Assembly: GCF_014649835.1 (NCBI RefSeq)
Contig: NZ_BMTU01000010.1
Location: forward strand, 186,001 to 250,000
From: Streptomyces pilosus
Lineage (GTDB): Bacteria > Actinomycetota > Actinomycetes > Streptomycetales > Streptomycetaceae
Length of the DNA stretch: 64,000 nucleotides
Direction of reading: 5' to 3'
The notes under the pieces: generated by a model
Seen by the model: only the letters and a program-made list of their open reading frames with translations
The model's database searches: none
Told to the model about the DNA's origin: nothing
Position numbers and translations under genes: made by a program
Shown here: positions 25,432 to 34,301 of the stretch, in pieces
How the letters are laid out: each line of letters opens with the position of its first letter
Position numbering within the stretch: position 1 is the first letter of the stretch

Positions 25432-26517
25432 ATGAGGCTGCATATCCCGGGGCGGAACGACAAACAGGCCCCCGACGACGCGACGGACGCGCCCCGTCCG
25501 GACGACGGGGCACGGAGCGGTGAGCAGGAGGGCCCCGGGCCGAGCGATCAGGTGGAGCGGGCGGCGCCGGACTCCCCCACCAAGCTGCCGAAGGGGGCGT
25601 GGGGCGCGGCACTCAAGGGCAGTCTGCGCGAGTTCAAGGACGACGAGCTCACCGACCGGGCCGCGGCGCTGACGTACTACGGTGTGCTGTCCCTGTTCCC
25701 GGCGCTGCTGGCCCTGGTGTCGATCCTGGGCCTCACCGGCAAATCGACCACCGACAAGGTGGTCGACAACCTCCAGGAACTCACCGCCCCCGGCGCGGCC
25801 CGCGACATCATGACGCAGGCGGTGGAGCAACTGCAGGGCCGGGCCGGCATCGGCTCGATCGTGGCGATCGTGAGTCTGCTGCTGGCCATCTGGTCGGCCT
25901 CGGGCTACGTGGCGGCGTTCATGAGGTCGTCGAACGCGGTCTACGACATGCCCGAGGGACGCCCGGTCTGGAAGGTGCTGCCGGTACGGGTCGGGGTGAC
26001 GGTCGCCCTGATGCTGATGGCCGTGATCAGCGCGCTGATCGTGGTGTTCACCGGCGGGCTCGCCCGGCAGGCCGGTGATCTGCTGGGGCTGGGCGACACC
26101 GCGCTGACCGTGTGGTCGATCGCCAAGTGGCCGGTGCTGGTCGTGCTGGTCACCATGATGATCGCGCTGCTGTACTGGGCGGCCCCGAACGCCAAGGTCA
26201 GGGGCTTCAGGTGGATCACTCCGGGCAGTTTCCTGGCCCTGGTGATCTGGCTGGTCGCCTCCGCCGGGTTCGCCCTCTACGTCGCCAACTTCGGCTCGTA
26301 CAACAAGACGTACGGCACGATGGCGGGTGTCATCGTGTTCCTGATCTGGCTGTGGATCTCCAACCTGGCCATTCTGCTGGGGCTGGAGTTCGACGCGGAG
26401 ATCGCCCGGCAGCGGGCCATCGCCGGAGGGCACCCGCCGGAGGCGGAGCCGTACACGCAGCCGCGCGACACGCGCGCCTGGGACGAGCAGGACCGCAGGC
26501 GGGTGGACGACGCCTGA
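25432..26517 (+). CDS. YihY/BrkB family inner membrane protein
   Basis: 361 aa. A hydrophilic, Pro/Asp-rich N-terminal tail of about 65 residues precedes the YihY domain: LKGSLREFKDDELTDRAAAL, then six or so transmembrane helices (first TYYGVLSLFPALLALVSILG; later VAIVSLLLAIWSASGYVAAF and MAGVIVFLIWLWISNLAILL). Formerly annotated as ribonuclease BN, which is incorrect; the true role of the family is not settled. The start ATG 25432 has only a weak ribosome binding site. Shares its upstream region with the CebR-box GNAT gene and is followed by a strong hairpin. Confidence 0.9.
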   Translation: MRLHIPGRNDKQAPDDATDAPRPDDGARSGEQEGPGPSDQVERAAPDSPTKLPKGAWGAALKGSLREFKDDELTDRAAALTYYGVLSLFPALLALVSILGLTGKSTTDKVVDNLQELTAPGAARDIMTQAVEQLQGRAGIGSIVAIVSLLLAIWSASGYVAAFMRSSNAVYDMPEGRPVWKVLPVRVGVTVALMLMAVISALIVVFTGGLARQAGDLLGLGDTALTVWSIAKWPVLVVLVTMMIALLYWAAPNAKVRGFRWITPGSFLALVIWLVASAGFALYVANFGSYNKTYGTMAGVIVFLIWLWISNLAILLGLEFDAEIARQRAIAGGHPPEAEPYTQPRDTRAWDEQDRRRVDDA

Positions 26518-26540
26518 CGCGACCGGCCGGCCTCCCCGTG

Positions 26541-26572
26541 GCCGCCCCGGCACCCGCGGGTGCCGGGGCGGC
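26541..26572. terminator. Bidirectional terminator hairpin
   Basis: Perfect 15-base arms (gccgccccggcaccc and complement) with a two-base turn, placed between the convergent YihY and flavodoxin-like genes. Confidence 0.8.
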
Positions 26573-26576
26573 CCTG

Positions 26577-27029
26577 TCATTCCGTCAGGCCCGCCGCGAG
26601 CGTCGCGCCCAGTTCCCAGCAGCGTTCGACGGCGGCCCTGTCGGGCTCGCCGGTGACCGTGACGGGCTCCGCCGCGCGGCGCCAGCCCAGCCCCCTCGTG
26701 ATCGACTCGATGCCCCGCAGCGCGCCCGTGACGTCGCTGCCGCCGTGCACGTAGTACCCGAAGGGGCGGCCCCGGGTGGTGTCCAGGCACGGGTAGTACA
26801 CCTGGTCCAGGAAGTGCTTGAGGGCGCCCGACATGTAACCGAGGTTCGCCGGTGTGCCGAGAAGGTAGCCGTCGGCCTCCAGCACGTCGGTGGGGGTGGC
26901 GGACAGGGCGGCCCGCCGCACCACCCGCACGTCCTCGATCTCCGGGGTGGTGGCACCGGCCAGTACCGCTTCGAACATCGCCTGGCAGTTCGGCGAGGGC
27001 GTGTGGTGGACGATCAGCAGAGTGGGCAC
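26577..27029 (-). CDS. Flavodoxin/NADPH-dependent FMN reductase-like protein
   Basis: 150-aa flavodoxin-fold protein. The N-terminal phosphate-binding loop is LLIVHHTPSPNCQAMFEAV, then DGYLLGTPANLGYMSGALKHFLDQVYYP is the standard second FMN-contact region, and GYYVHGGSD the third. Likely a small soluble FMN oxidoreductase; electron partner unknown. The start is GTG 27029 (AAGG upstream); a 12-codon longer form is possible. Confidence 0.85.
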   Translation of the reverse strand: MPTLLIVHHTPSPNCQAMFEAVLAGATTPEIEDVRVVRRAALSATPTDVLEADGYLLGTPANLGYMSGALKHFLDQVYYPCLDTTRGRPFGYYVHGGSDVTGALRGIESITRGLGWRRAAEPVTVTGEPDRAAVERCWELGATLAAGLTE

Positions 27030-27138
27030 GTCCCGACCTTGCCGTGCCGGTCGCCGCGCCCGCAAGCCGGGGCCGTTGTGAGCCCGGGGCCGCGGGTGGC
27101 ACGATGCCCGGCATCGGAACGCGGAGACGGGGTGTGTC

Positions 27139-27810
27139 TTGGTCGACGAAGGTCACGAGGGTCACGAGGGTCACGGGTCACCGGCGGCGGCGGTGTTCGA
27201 CGCGCTGGGCAGCGAGTACGAGAAGGCGTTCGCCTCGTCGGCGGCCCATCACGCTTCCCTGGGCCGGCTGCTCGAACGGCTGGAGCCCGGCAGCAGGGTG
27301 CTGGACGTGGGCAGCGGCACGGGCCGGCCCACGGCCGCCGTGCTCGCCGGCGCCGGACACCGGGTCCTGGGCGTCGACGTGTCACCGGTGATGGTGGAGA
27401 TCGCCTCGCGGCAGGTTCCCGGGGCCGAGTTCCGGTGCGCGGACGTCCGCGGCATGGCGCTGGAGGACGGCTCCTTCGACGCGGTCTGCGTGTACTTCGC
27501 GCTGCTGCAGATGCCCCGGGCGGAACAGTCCGGGCTCGTGCGCCGGCTGGCACGCGCGCTGCGGCCCGGGGGTCTGTTCGTGCTGGCCACCGTGCCGCTG
27601 GACGTCGAGGAGTTCGACGGGGTGTTCATGGGGCAGCCCGTGCGGGTCACCAGTTTCGCGGCGGAGGACGTCGTCGCCCTGGTCCGGGAGGCGGGGCTGA
27701 CGGTGCAGTCGCAGGACAGCGTCATGTTCACCCCGAGCCACCCGGACGCCCGCCCGGAACCCCACCTCTTCCTGCACTGCCGCCGCGAGCCCGCGCGCCC
27801 CGTCGGCTGA
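27139..27810 (+). CDS. Class I SAM-dependent methyltransferase
   Basis: 223 aa. Motif I is VLDVGSGTGRPTA (residues ~55-67), followed by LGVDVSPVMV and the LRPGGLFVLATVP motif III. It opens with TTG 27139; no ATG or GTG is available in frame before the conserved part. The first residues are EGHEGHEGHG, made by three 9-bp repeats right after the start. Single gene convergent with the Rv1733c-like gene. Confidence 0.85.
   Translation: MVDEGHEGHEGHGSPAAAVFDALGSEYEKAFASSAAHHASLGRLLERLEPGSRVLDVGSGTGRPTAAVLAGAGHRVLGVDVSPVMVEIASRQVPGAEFRCADVRGMALEDGSFDAVCVYFALLQMPRAEQSGLVRRLARALRPGGLFVLATVPLDVEEFDGVFMGQPVRVTSFAAEDVVALVREAGLTVQSQDSVMFTPSHPDARPEPHLFLHCRREPARPVG
27151..27177. repeat. Three tandem 9-bp repeats at methyltransferase start
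   Basis: ggtcacgag, ggtcacgag, ggtcacggg in a row, encoding the Gly-His-Glu repeats directly after the TTG start. Expansion or contraction keeps the frame. Confidence 0.85.
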
Positions 27811-27848
27811 CGGTGGCAGGGGGCGTCACCGGATCCCCGCCGTCAGCC
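27805..27848. terminator. Possible shared stem spanning both convergent stop codons
   Basis: Arms ggctgacgg (27805-27813) and ccgtcagcc (27840-27848) include the stop codons of the methyltransferase and the Rv1733c-like gene. The 26-base loop makes it weak. Confidence 0.3.
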
Positions 27849-28442
27849 CGTCATCCGTTTCCGCCACGACGGCTCGACCCGCTGCCACTCGGCCTCCCAC
27901 TCGGCCAGACGCCGCCACTGCAGCCGGGACCGCAGCAGCCATCCGCCGAGCACGACCAGTCCGCCGGTGGCGACGGCGACCGTGGTCCCGGCCATGACGA
28001 CCTGGAAGCGCGCCTCCGCACCCTCGGGCGGAGCGGAGGCGAGCCGGCCGGCCCGGTCGTTCCACACGGTGACCTCGGTGCCCGCCTTCGTGCCCGCCCC
28101 GACCTCCGCCCGGCCGGTACGAACGGCTCCGTCGGGAGCGGTCCACCGCACCTTGGCCCAGACACCGCCGTCGCTGTCCTCCGTCACGGACGCCGGCAGC
28201 GCGTGCGCGGCGTCCTCCACGAGGACGGCCGGAACGGGGCGGACGCCCTCACGCCGGTCCTCGATCGACCCGTCCACGACTCCGGCCGCCGTCACGCCGG
28301 CGAACGCCCCGACGAGCAGGGCGAGAACGACGGTGGCGAGCAGCACCCAGGCCTCGATCACGTCGCTGCGGCGTCGCAGCGGGTTGCTCCGCCACCGCCA
28401 CAGCCGCACCCTCCGCGGCCTCGCACCATGCGTCCCGGCCAT
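27843..28442 (-). CDS. Rv1733c-family membrane protein
   Basis: 199 aa with two transmembrane helices: about 28-52 (VIEAWVLLATVVLALLVGAF) and about 150-171 (VAVATGGLVVLGGWLLRSRL), separated by an extracytoplasmic beta-rich domain with TGRAEVGAGTKAGTEVTVW. The N-terminal WRWRSNPLRRRSDVIEAW segment is the family hallmark shared with the DosR-regulon protein Rv1733c of M. tuberculosis. Function unknown. Very good ribosome binding site (GAGGAGGTGA) before ATG 28442. Confidence 0.85.
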   Translation of the reverse strand: MAGTHGARPRRVRLWRWRSNPLRRRSDVIEAWVLLATVVLALLVGAFAGVTAAGVVDGSIEDRREGVRPVPAVLVEDAAHALPASVTEDSDGGVWAKVRWTAPDGAVRTGRAEVGAGTKAGTEVTVWNDRAGRLASAPPEGAEARFQVVMAGTTVAVATGGLVVLGGWLLRSRLQWRRLAEWEAEWQRVEPSWRKRMTG

Positions 28443-28586
28443 GGGAGGTCACCTCCTCGCGAGGATGCCTACGGCGCCACCTCTCCAGGGTGGACCCTGG
28501 GCACCCGGTCCCGCACGGGGCCGAACGGCCCGCTCCCCGGCGCGTGACGCGGCGGGCGGGCCGGACCGGCCGGGGTCTCCGGTCCC

Positions 28587-29660
28587 TCAGGGCGTCGGGT
28601 GCACGGGCACCACCTCGTGCTGCGGCACGCCCAGCACGACCTTGAGCGCCCCGGTCTCGGCGGCGTTGCCGAAGACGTCGTACGCCTCCTGCATGTGGTC
28701 CAGCGGGAAGGTGTGGGTGACCATCCGCCGGGTGGGCAGCCGTCCGGCGGCGGCCATCCGCAGCAGGGCGGGGGTGGAACGGGTGTCGACGAGCCCGGTG
28801 GTGATGGTGACGTTCCTGCTCCACAGGTCCTCGAGGTGCAGGGTGGCGGGCGCGCCGTGCACGCCGACGTTGGCGAGGTGGCCGCCGGGGCGCACCATGC
28901 GGGCGCACAGTTCGAAGGTCTCCGGTACGCCCACCGCCTCGATGACCACGTCCGCGCCCAGCTCCCCGGTGAGGTCCCCGATCAGCTGCTCGGGGGCCTC
29001 GCTCGCGTCGGCCACGGCGTCGGCCCCGAACTCCTTCGCCGCCTGGAGCCGGGATGCGGCCAGGTCCACGGCGACGATACGTTCGGGCGCGAACAGCCGC
29101 GCGGTGGCGATCGCGGCGAGTCCGACGGGACCCGCGCCGACCACGGCGACCGTGTCACCGGGGCGGACCCGCCCGTTGAGCACGCCGACCTCGTAGCCGG
29201 TGGGGAAGATGTCGGCGAGCAGTACGGCGTCCTCGTTGGCCACGGCCCCGGGCAGCGGGTGCACCGAGAGGTCGGCGTGCGGGACCCGGACGTACTCGGC
29301 CTGGGTGCCGTCGACGAGGTGGCCGAGGATCCAGCCGCCGCCGCCCCGGCACTGGCTGTAGCTGGTCACGCGGCAGTAGTCGCAGCGCCCGCAGGCGGAG
29401 ATGCAGGAGACGAGGACCCGGTCCCCGGGGCGTACCGTGCGGACGTCGGTGCCGGTCTCGACGATCTCCCCGACCGCTTCGTGACCGAGGACGGTTCCCG
29501 GACGGACCTCGGGCACGTCGCCCTTGAGGATGTGCAGGTCGGTACCGCAGATGGTGACGGCGTCGACGCGCACGATCACGTCACCGGGGTCCTTGATCTC
29601 CGGATCGGGGACCTCTTCCCAGGCGGACTGCCCGGGGCCGTGGAAGACGTAACCCTTCAT
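28587..29660 (-). CDS. Zinc-dependent alcohol dehydrogenase (MDR family)
   Basis: 357-aa medium-chain dehydrogenase. Catalytic zinc ligands are in TICGTDLHIL and GHEAVGEIVETG; the structural zinc site is CISACGRCDYCRVTSYSQC; NAD-binding is AVVGAGPVGLAAI. Oxidises an alcohol or reduces an aldehyde; the closest recognisable branch is the Streptomyces formaldehyde/alcohol dehydrogenase-like group. ATG 29660 gives the family N-terminus; GTG twelve bases further upstream is also possible. The 3' neighbour Rv1733c gene lies 144 bases downstream. Confidence 0.93.
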   Translation of the reverse strand: MKGYVFHGPGQSAWEEVPDPEIKDPGDVIVRVDAVTICGTDLHILKGDVPEVRPGTVLGHEAVGEIVETGTDVRTVRPGDRVLVSCISACGRCDYCRVTSYSQCRGGGGWILGHLVDGTQAEYVRVPHADLSVHPLPGAVANEDAVLLADIFPTGYEVGVLNGRVRPGDTVAVVGAGPVGLAAIATARLFAPERIVAVDLAASRLQAAKEFGADAVADASEAPEQLIGDLTGELGADVVIEAVGVPETFELCARMVRPGGHLANVGVHGAPATLHLEDLWSRNVTITTGLVDTRSTPALLRMAAAGRLPTRRMVTHTFPLDHMQEAYDVFGNAAETGALKVVLGVPQHEVVPVHPTP

Positions 29661-29894
29661 GCCGATCCACACCCTCTCGCTTCTCGCTTCTCGCTGTGCG
29701 GCGGGCTTCGGCGCGGGGTGTGCGCGCCCGCTCGCTGCGGCGGGGCCCGGGTGGGTGCCGGGGCCGCCCCGCACTTCCAGTGTGGGCGCGGGACGGAAGA
29801 TGCGCTCGGGCCGGAGGGGCGGGGAGGGCGGGGCCGGGTCGGGTGCCGCTGAGCCCTTCTCTCGCGCCCGCACGGCGGAGCCGCACACCGGCAC

Positions 29895-29979
29895 GGCATC
29901 GCCCGTCCCCAGGTGTATTGATCACGAGTGTTGTCAACGCTCGTGATCAATACACCTAGGCCACGGGGCGGGCGATGCC
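29895..29979. repeat. Outer inverted repeat flanking the 47-nt palindrome
   Basis: ggcatcgcccg-t-cccc at 29895-29910 is matched, inverted, by 29965-29979, which is the coding end of the P-type ATPase gene. Left and right copies differ by one inserted base and are 1 and 7 bases from the central palindrome, pointing to an inverted duplication of the gene's tail. Confidence 0.75.
29911..29957. repeat. 47-nt near-perfect AT-rich inverted repeat
   Basis: Arms of 23 bases (29911-29933 and 29935-29957) around a single central base, with one T-G mismatch. It begins aggtgtattgatcacgag and is far richer in A+T than anything around it. It overlaps two bases of the ATPase stop codon and lies in the upstream region of the alcohol dehydrogenase. 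It may act as a terminator for the ATPase transcript, but the composition and the outer repeat suggest a mobile or recombination origin. Confidence 0.85.
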
Positions 29980-32900
29980 GCTGTCCAGGAGATGGCGGGT
30001 CCGGGCCGCGGAGGCGGCCAGGTGCCTCAGGAGGCGGGCGGTGAGGTCGTAGAGGCGTCGTACCGCTTCCAGCCGTTCCAGGCGCGGGGCCGCCGCCGAC
30101 AGGGCGATGGCCAGGCCGATGCCGAGCCAGGCGACGGGGCCGAGCGGGGTGCAGCCGAAGAAGTGGCTGACGCCCGGCGTCTGCACGAGGGCGGCGAGCA
30201 CCGCCGCCGAGCCGAGGGCCGTCACCCACACCAGGGTGCTGTGGCGGCGGCCGGAGAGGGTCTGCACCAGCTGGGCGCCGACCACTCCGCACAGGGCCAT
30301 GGTGGTGGAGCGCCGTTCGGTGCCGGGGGTGAGGCGGCCGAACAGGTACGCCGTGACCGCGCCGAGGCACGTGGTCACGCCCCGGCGGCGGATGGAGCGC
30401 AGCAGGGGCGCGCCGAGGACGTCCAGCCCCATCGGGCCGGTCTCGGCGTGCGCCGCCGTCGCCGGGTCGTCGCTCGGCGTCACCGCCACCGCCATCGCGG
30501 GGAACATGTCGGTGAGCAGGTTGACCAGGAGCAGTTGCCGGGTCGACAGGGGCGAGGACCCGGCGAGGAGGGTCCCCAGCACGCTGAAGCCGACCTCGCC
30601 CGCGTTGCCGCCGATGAGGATGCTCACCGCGTCGGCGACGCTGCGCCACAGCGCGCGGCCCTCGCCGACGGCGTCGACCAGGACCGACAGGTCGCCGGTG
30701 GTGAGCACGATGTCGGCGGCGTTGCGGGCGGCGGCGGAGCCGCGGGACTCGATGGCGACCCCCACGTCGGCGGCGCGGATCGCGGCGGCGTCGTTGGCGC
30801 CGTCACCCGCCATCGCCACCACCCGGCCCGCCTGCTGGAGGGCCTCCACGACGTGGAGCTTCTGCTCGGGTGCGACCCGGGCCACGACCCCGGCACCGTG
30901 CAGGGCGCGCACCCGGTCGCTGCGGCCCATGGCGACGAGTTCGTCCCCGGTGACCACGGTGGTGCCCTCCGGCCATCCCAGTTGCACGGCGATGGCACGG
31001 GCGGTCTCCGGATGGTCCCCGGTCAGCATGACGGGCAGGATGCCGGCCCGGCGCAGCTCGGTGAGCAGCTCCTGCGAGGTGTCGCGCGGTACGTCCGCCA
31101 GGGCGACCAGTCCGGCGAACTCCAGGCCGTCGAGCGGGGCGTCGAGCTCCGCGTCCGCGTCCGGTCCCCGGCAGGGGCGCCGGGCGACGGCCAGGACGCG
31201 CAGTCCCTGCCCCGCGAGGGTGTGGGCCGCCCCGGCCGCCGCGTCGGGAAGGTCCCGGCAGGCCGGCAGCACCGTCTCCGGGGCGCCCTTGACGACGAGC
31301 GTCCGGCCCGTGCCCGTGCCGCCCTCGCGGCCGACCGCCGCCGCGTAGCCGCGGCTCGCCTCGAAGGCCAGTTCGCCCTCGGCGGTCCAGGTCTCGTCGG
31401 GCGGGGCGGCGTCGAGGACCGCCTCGTCGGTGGCGTGCGCGACCCGCCGCCCCCCGGCGGTCTCCTCCTGCGGGCAGGCCCGGGCCGCCAGCCGGACGAC
31501 GGGCGCGGCTTCGGCGGCTCCCGGGGTGCGGACGCCGCCGTCGGCGGTGGCGACCCCGACCAGGCGGAGCCGGTTCTCGGTGAGGGTGCCGGTCTTGTCG
31601 AAGCAGACGGTGTCCACCCGGCCGAGCGCCTCCAGGGTGCGCGGGGTACGCACCAGGACGCCGCGCCGGGACAGCCGGCGGGCGGCGGCCATCTGGGCGA
31701 CGGTCGCGACCAGCGGCAGGCCCTCGGGAACGGCGGCGACGGCCACGGCGACGCCGCCGCTGACGGCGCGCCGGACGGGGCTGCCGCGCAGCAGGGACAG
31801 GCCGGTGACCAGCGCCCCGCCGGTGAGGGTGACGGGCAGGGCTTTACGGGTGATCTCCTGGAGGCGCGCCTGGACACCGGCGGGCGGCGGGGTGCGGGCG
31901 GCCAGGGCGACGGCGCGGCCCGCCTCGGTGCGGTCGCCGGTGTCCACCACGAGCGCCTCGGCCCGGCCGGCCACCACGGTGGTGCCCTCGAAGACCATGC
32001 AGGTCCGCCGGGGCACGGGCGCGCCCGGGGCGGGTTCGAGGGACTTGGTCACCGGCAGTGACTCGCCGGTGAGCGACGACTCGTCGACCTCCAGCCCGTC
32101 CTCGTCCAGCAGTCGCGCGTCCGCGGGGACGACGTCCCCGGCGCCGAGGGTGATCCGGTCCCCTGGCCGCAGCCGGGCGGCGTCCACGGTGACGGTGCCC
32201 TCGCGGCCCTCACGGCGGCGCGCCTGGGGCCGCTGCCGGGCGGCCAGCCGGGCCAGCGCCCGTTCGGCGCGCAGCCGCTGCAGTCCCCCCGCCACCGCGT
32301 TGATGTCCATCGCGCCGACGACGAGCAGCGCGTCGACGAGCGAGCCGAGCAGCGCCGAGGCGACCGCCCCGGTGGCCAGGACGGGGGTGAGCGGGTCGTC
32401 GAGCTCACGGCGTACGGCACCGGCCGCCTGCCAGGTCCAGCGGGCGGGTGCCAGGGCGGGCGTGCGGGAGAGGCGGGCGGCACGCTGCCGGGCCCGGCCG
32501 GCGAACAGGGCGAGCCCCTCGGGCTCGGCGTCGGTGCGGGCGCGGCGCAGCAGGTCGCGTGCCTCGTGCGGTTCCAGCGCGTGCCAGGGCACGTGCCAGC
32601 GGGGCTCGGGCGGCGCGGCGCGGGCCACCCGTACGGCCTCCGTCCAGCCGGTGAGCAGGGCGGCCGCCGCGGCGATGTTCACCGGGGCGTGCCGGGTGAG
32701 CCGCTGCCACAGCCGCCCGCCCGGGGTGCCGCCGCGGGCCACCATGAGCCCGGAGAGGGCGGCGCCCGCCCGGGCCAGGGTCTGGGAGCGGCGGCCGACG
32801 CGGCGGGCGGCCGGAATCGCCGTCAGCAGCCGCCACACGTCACCGAGTCCGCCGGGGGCGAGGGCGTCGGCGCCCCAGGCGACCGCCGAGCGGTCGTCGG

Positions 32901-34281
32901 TGAGGGCGATGGCCACGTCGCCCGCGGTCAGGCCTTCCGCCACGTCGCCGGCACCGTGCGCGGCCACGCGCGCGACGCTCACCACGATGTGCCCGTCGTT
33001 CTGCAGCGCCCGTACGACGTCGCCGAACGGCAGGTCGGCGGGGGCCACCTCGTCGGCGAGGCGCGTGATGTCCTTCAGGTCGGAGCCGCCGGTGATCACG
33101 ACGTGCAGCCCGGCCCGGCGGGCCGCGTCGAGGACGGCCTCGGCGCAGGGGTCGACGGGGTCGTGGAACACGGCGTCGTCGCCGGGCGGCGTGCGGCCGC
33201 GCAGGGCGTCCGCGTGCAGGACGAGGGAGTCGGCGATCTCCAGCTGCCACAGCCGCCTGCCGTCGCGGACCAGGACGCCGGTCGCGGCGAGGCGGGCGCC
33301 GAGGAGCGCGTCGAAGGCGGCGGGACCGTAGCGCGCCGCCTTGGGGGATCCGGCGAGGACCGCCTCGGCCGCCTCGGCCGTGCTGTGCGTGATGAGGAGG
33401 GTGGCGGCGGCCCCCGCCACGCTGCCGGTGCCGGCGTGGGCTGCGTAGGCCTGGGTCGGTGTCACGCGCAGGGGCGGGCGGACGCCGGCGGGCGCGGGCA
33501 GGCTGGTGCGCCGCTCGCCGCAGATGTCGTCGTGCTGGGTCTCGAACGCGGCGGCCCGGGCGGTCGCCTCGGCCAGCTGGCCGGTGCGCAGCAGTCCGTC
33601 GAGCACGAGCGACACGGGGGACTGTGCGGCGCCGTGCGCGGCGGCGTTGGCGGCGGCGAGGAGGAGTTCCATGCCGCTGTGGCCGAACCGCCGGCCGAGC
33701 AGGGCGCGGAAGCGGGGGTTCTCCCGCAGCAGGGTGACGGCGGCGGTGGCGGCCTTGGGGCTGCGGGGCAGGCGCAGCGAACGGCCGGCCAGGGCGCCGG
33801 CCACGCCGGCGGCGTCCAGCAGCAGCCCGGCGGCGGCGACGCGTACGTCGCGGGGGTCGCCGGGATGCCCGGTACCGGGCTGTTCCTCGGGGTCCGCGTC
33901 CTCGGTCAGTCCGAGACGGGCGGCGAGTTCGACGGCGTGCCCGGTCACGCGGTCACCGGCCGCGTCCGTCACGGCGGTCACGACCAGCCGGGACAGTCCG
34001 TCGTCCCAGTACGCGGTCAGCACGTCGGGGTGGTCGAGGAGTTCGGCGGCGGCCCTGCGGGCGAGCGGGGCGACCGCGCCGTCCGGGCTGTGCAGGGCCA
34101 GGTGGACGCGGTGTCCGGCCCGCCAGTGCCGGCCGCCGCCGGCGGCGTTGCGGGCGACGTGGCCCAGGCGGCGGGTGGTGTCGTGGACGGAGGTGAGGCT
34201 CCGCGCGGTGCCGCGGGCGACTCCCGCGGCGGCGCCGGCGACGGCACCGGCGAGGGGGGCGGGGTCGAGGAGTGTGAGCAT
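29956..34281 (-). CDS. Very large cation-translocating P-type ATPase (CtpI-like)
   Basis: 1441 aa, about twice the usual P-type ATPase. The C-terminal ~800 residues hold the pump: LTGESLPVTKS (A-domain), VAAVPEGLPLVATVAQMAAA (M4 with PEGLP), VCFDKTGTLTEN (phosphorylated Asp), KGAPE, MLTGDHPETA and MAGDGANDAAAIRAADVGVA, then several TM helices. The N-terminal ~600 residues contain HMA-like and inactive HAD-like repeats as in mycobacterial CtpI. PEGLP points to Ca/Mg-type rather than heavy-metal transport, but the ion is unproven. ATG 34281 has no clear Shine-Dalgarno sequence. It follows the small membrane protein gene by 20 bases, so they probably form an operon. Confidence 0.92.
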   Translation of the reverse strand: MLTLLDPAPLAGAVAGAAAGVARGTARSLTSVHDTTRRLGHVARNAAGGGRHWRAGHRVHLALHSPDGAVAPLARRAAAELLDHPDVLTAYWDDGLSRLVVTAVTDAAGDRVTGHAVELAARLGLTEDADPEEQPGTGHPGDPRDVRVAAAGLLLDAAGVAGALAGRSLRLPRSPKAATAAVTLLRENPRFRALLGRRFGHSGMELLLAAANAAAHGAAQSPVSLVLDGLLRTGQLAEATARAAAFETQHDDICGERRTSLPAPAGVRPPLRVTPTQAYAAHAGTGSVAGAAATLLITHSTAEAAEAVLAGSPKAARYGPAAFDALLGARLAATGVLVRDGRRLWQLEIADSLVLHADALRGRTPPGDDAVFHDPVDPCAEAVLDAARRAGLHVVITGGSDLKDITRLADEVAPADLPFGDVVRALQNDGHIVVSVARVAAHGAGDVAEGLTAGDVAIALTDDRSAVAWGADALAPGGLGDVWRLLTAIPAARRVGRRSQTLARAGAALSGLMVARGGTPGGRLWQRLTRHAPVNIAAAAALLTGWTEAVRVARAAPPEPRWHVPWHALEPHEARDLLRRARTDAEPEGLALFAGRARQRAARLSRTPALAPARWTWQAAGAVRRELDDPLTPVLATGAVASALLGSLVDALLVVGAMDINAVAGGLQRLRAERALARLAARQRPQARRREGREGTVTVDAARLRPGDRITLGAGDVVPADARLLDEDGLEVDESSLTGESLPVTKSLEPAPGAPVPRRTCMVFEGTTVVAGRAEALVVDTGDRTEAGRAVALAARTPPPAGVQARLQEITRKALPVTLTGGALVTGLSLLRGSPVRRAVSGGVAVAVAAVPEGLPLVATVAQMAAARRLSRRGVLVRTPRTLEALGRVDTVCFDKTGTLTENRLRLVGVATADGGVRTPGAAEAAPVVRLAARACPQEETAGGRRVAHATDEAVLDAAPPDETWTAEGELAFEASRGYAAAVGREGGTGTGRTLVVKGAPETVLPACRDLPDAAAGAAHTLAGQGLRVLAVARRPCRGPDADAELDAPLDGLEFAGLVALADVPRDTSQELLTELRRAGILPVMLTGDHPETARAIAVQLGWPEGTTVVTGDELVAMGRSDRVRALHGAGVVARVAPEQKLHVVEALQQAGRVVAMAGDGANDAAAIRAADVGVAIESRGSAAARNAADIVLTTGDLSVLVDAVGEGRALWRSVADAVSILIGGNAGEVGFSVLGTLLAGSSPLSTRQLLLVNLLTDMFPAMAVAVTPSDDPATAAHAETGPMGLDVLGAPLLRSIRRRGVTTCLGAVTAYLFGRLTPGTERRSTTMALCGVVGAQLVQTLSGRRHSTLVWVTALGSAAVLAALVQTPGVSHFFGCTPLGPVAWLGIGLAIALSAAAPRLERLEAVRRLYDLTARLLRHLAASAARTRHLLDSGIARPVA

Positions 34282-34301
34282 GGGGGGTCCGTGTTCCCGG
34301 C

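Noticed and set aside
29657..30649. Minus-strand frame crossing the 47-nt inverted repeat between the alcohol dehydrogenase and the ATPase
   Set aside because: It is antisense-frame Arg/Pro-rich sequence and lies inside the ATPase gene; no ribosome binding site or family motif.
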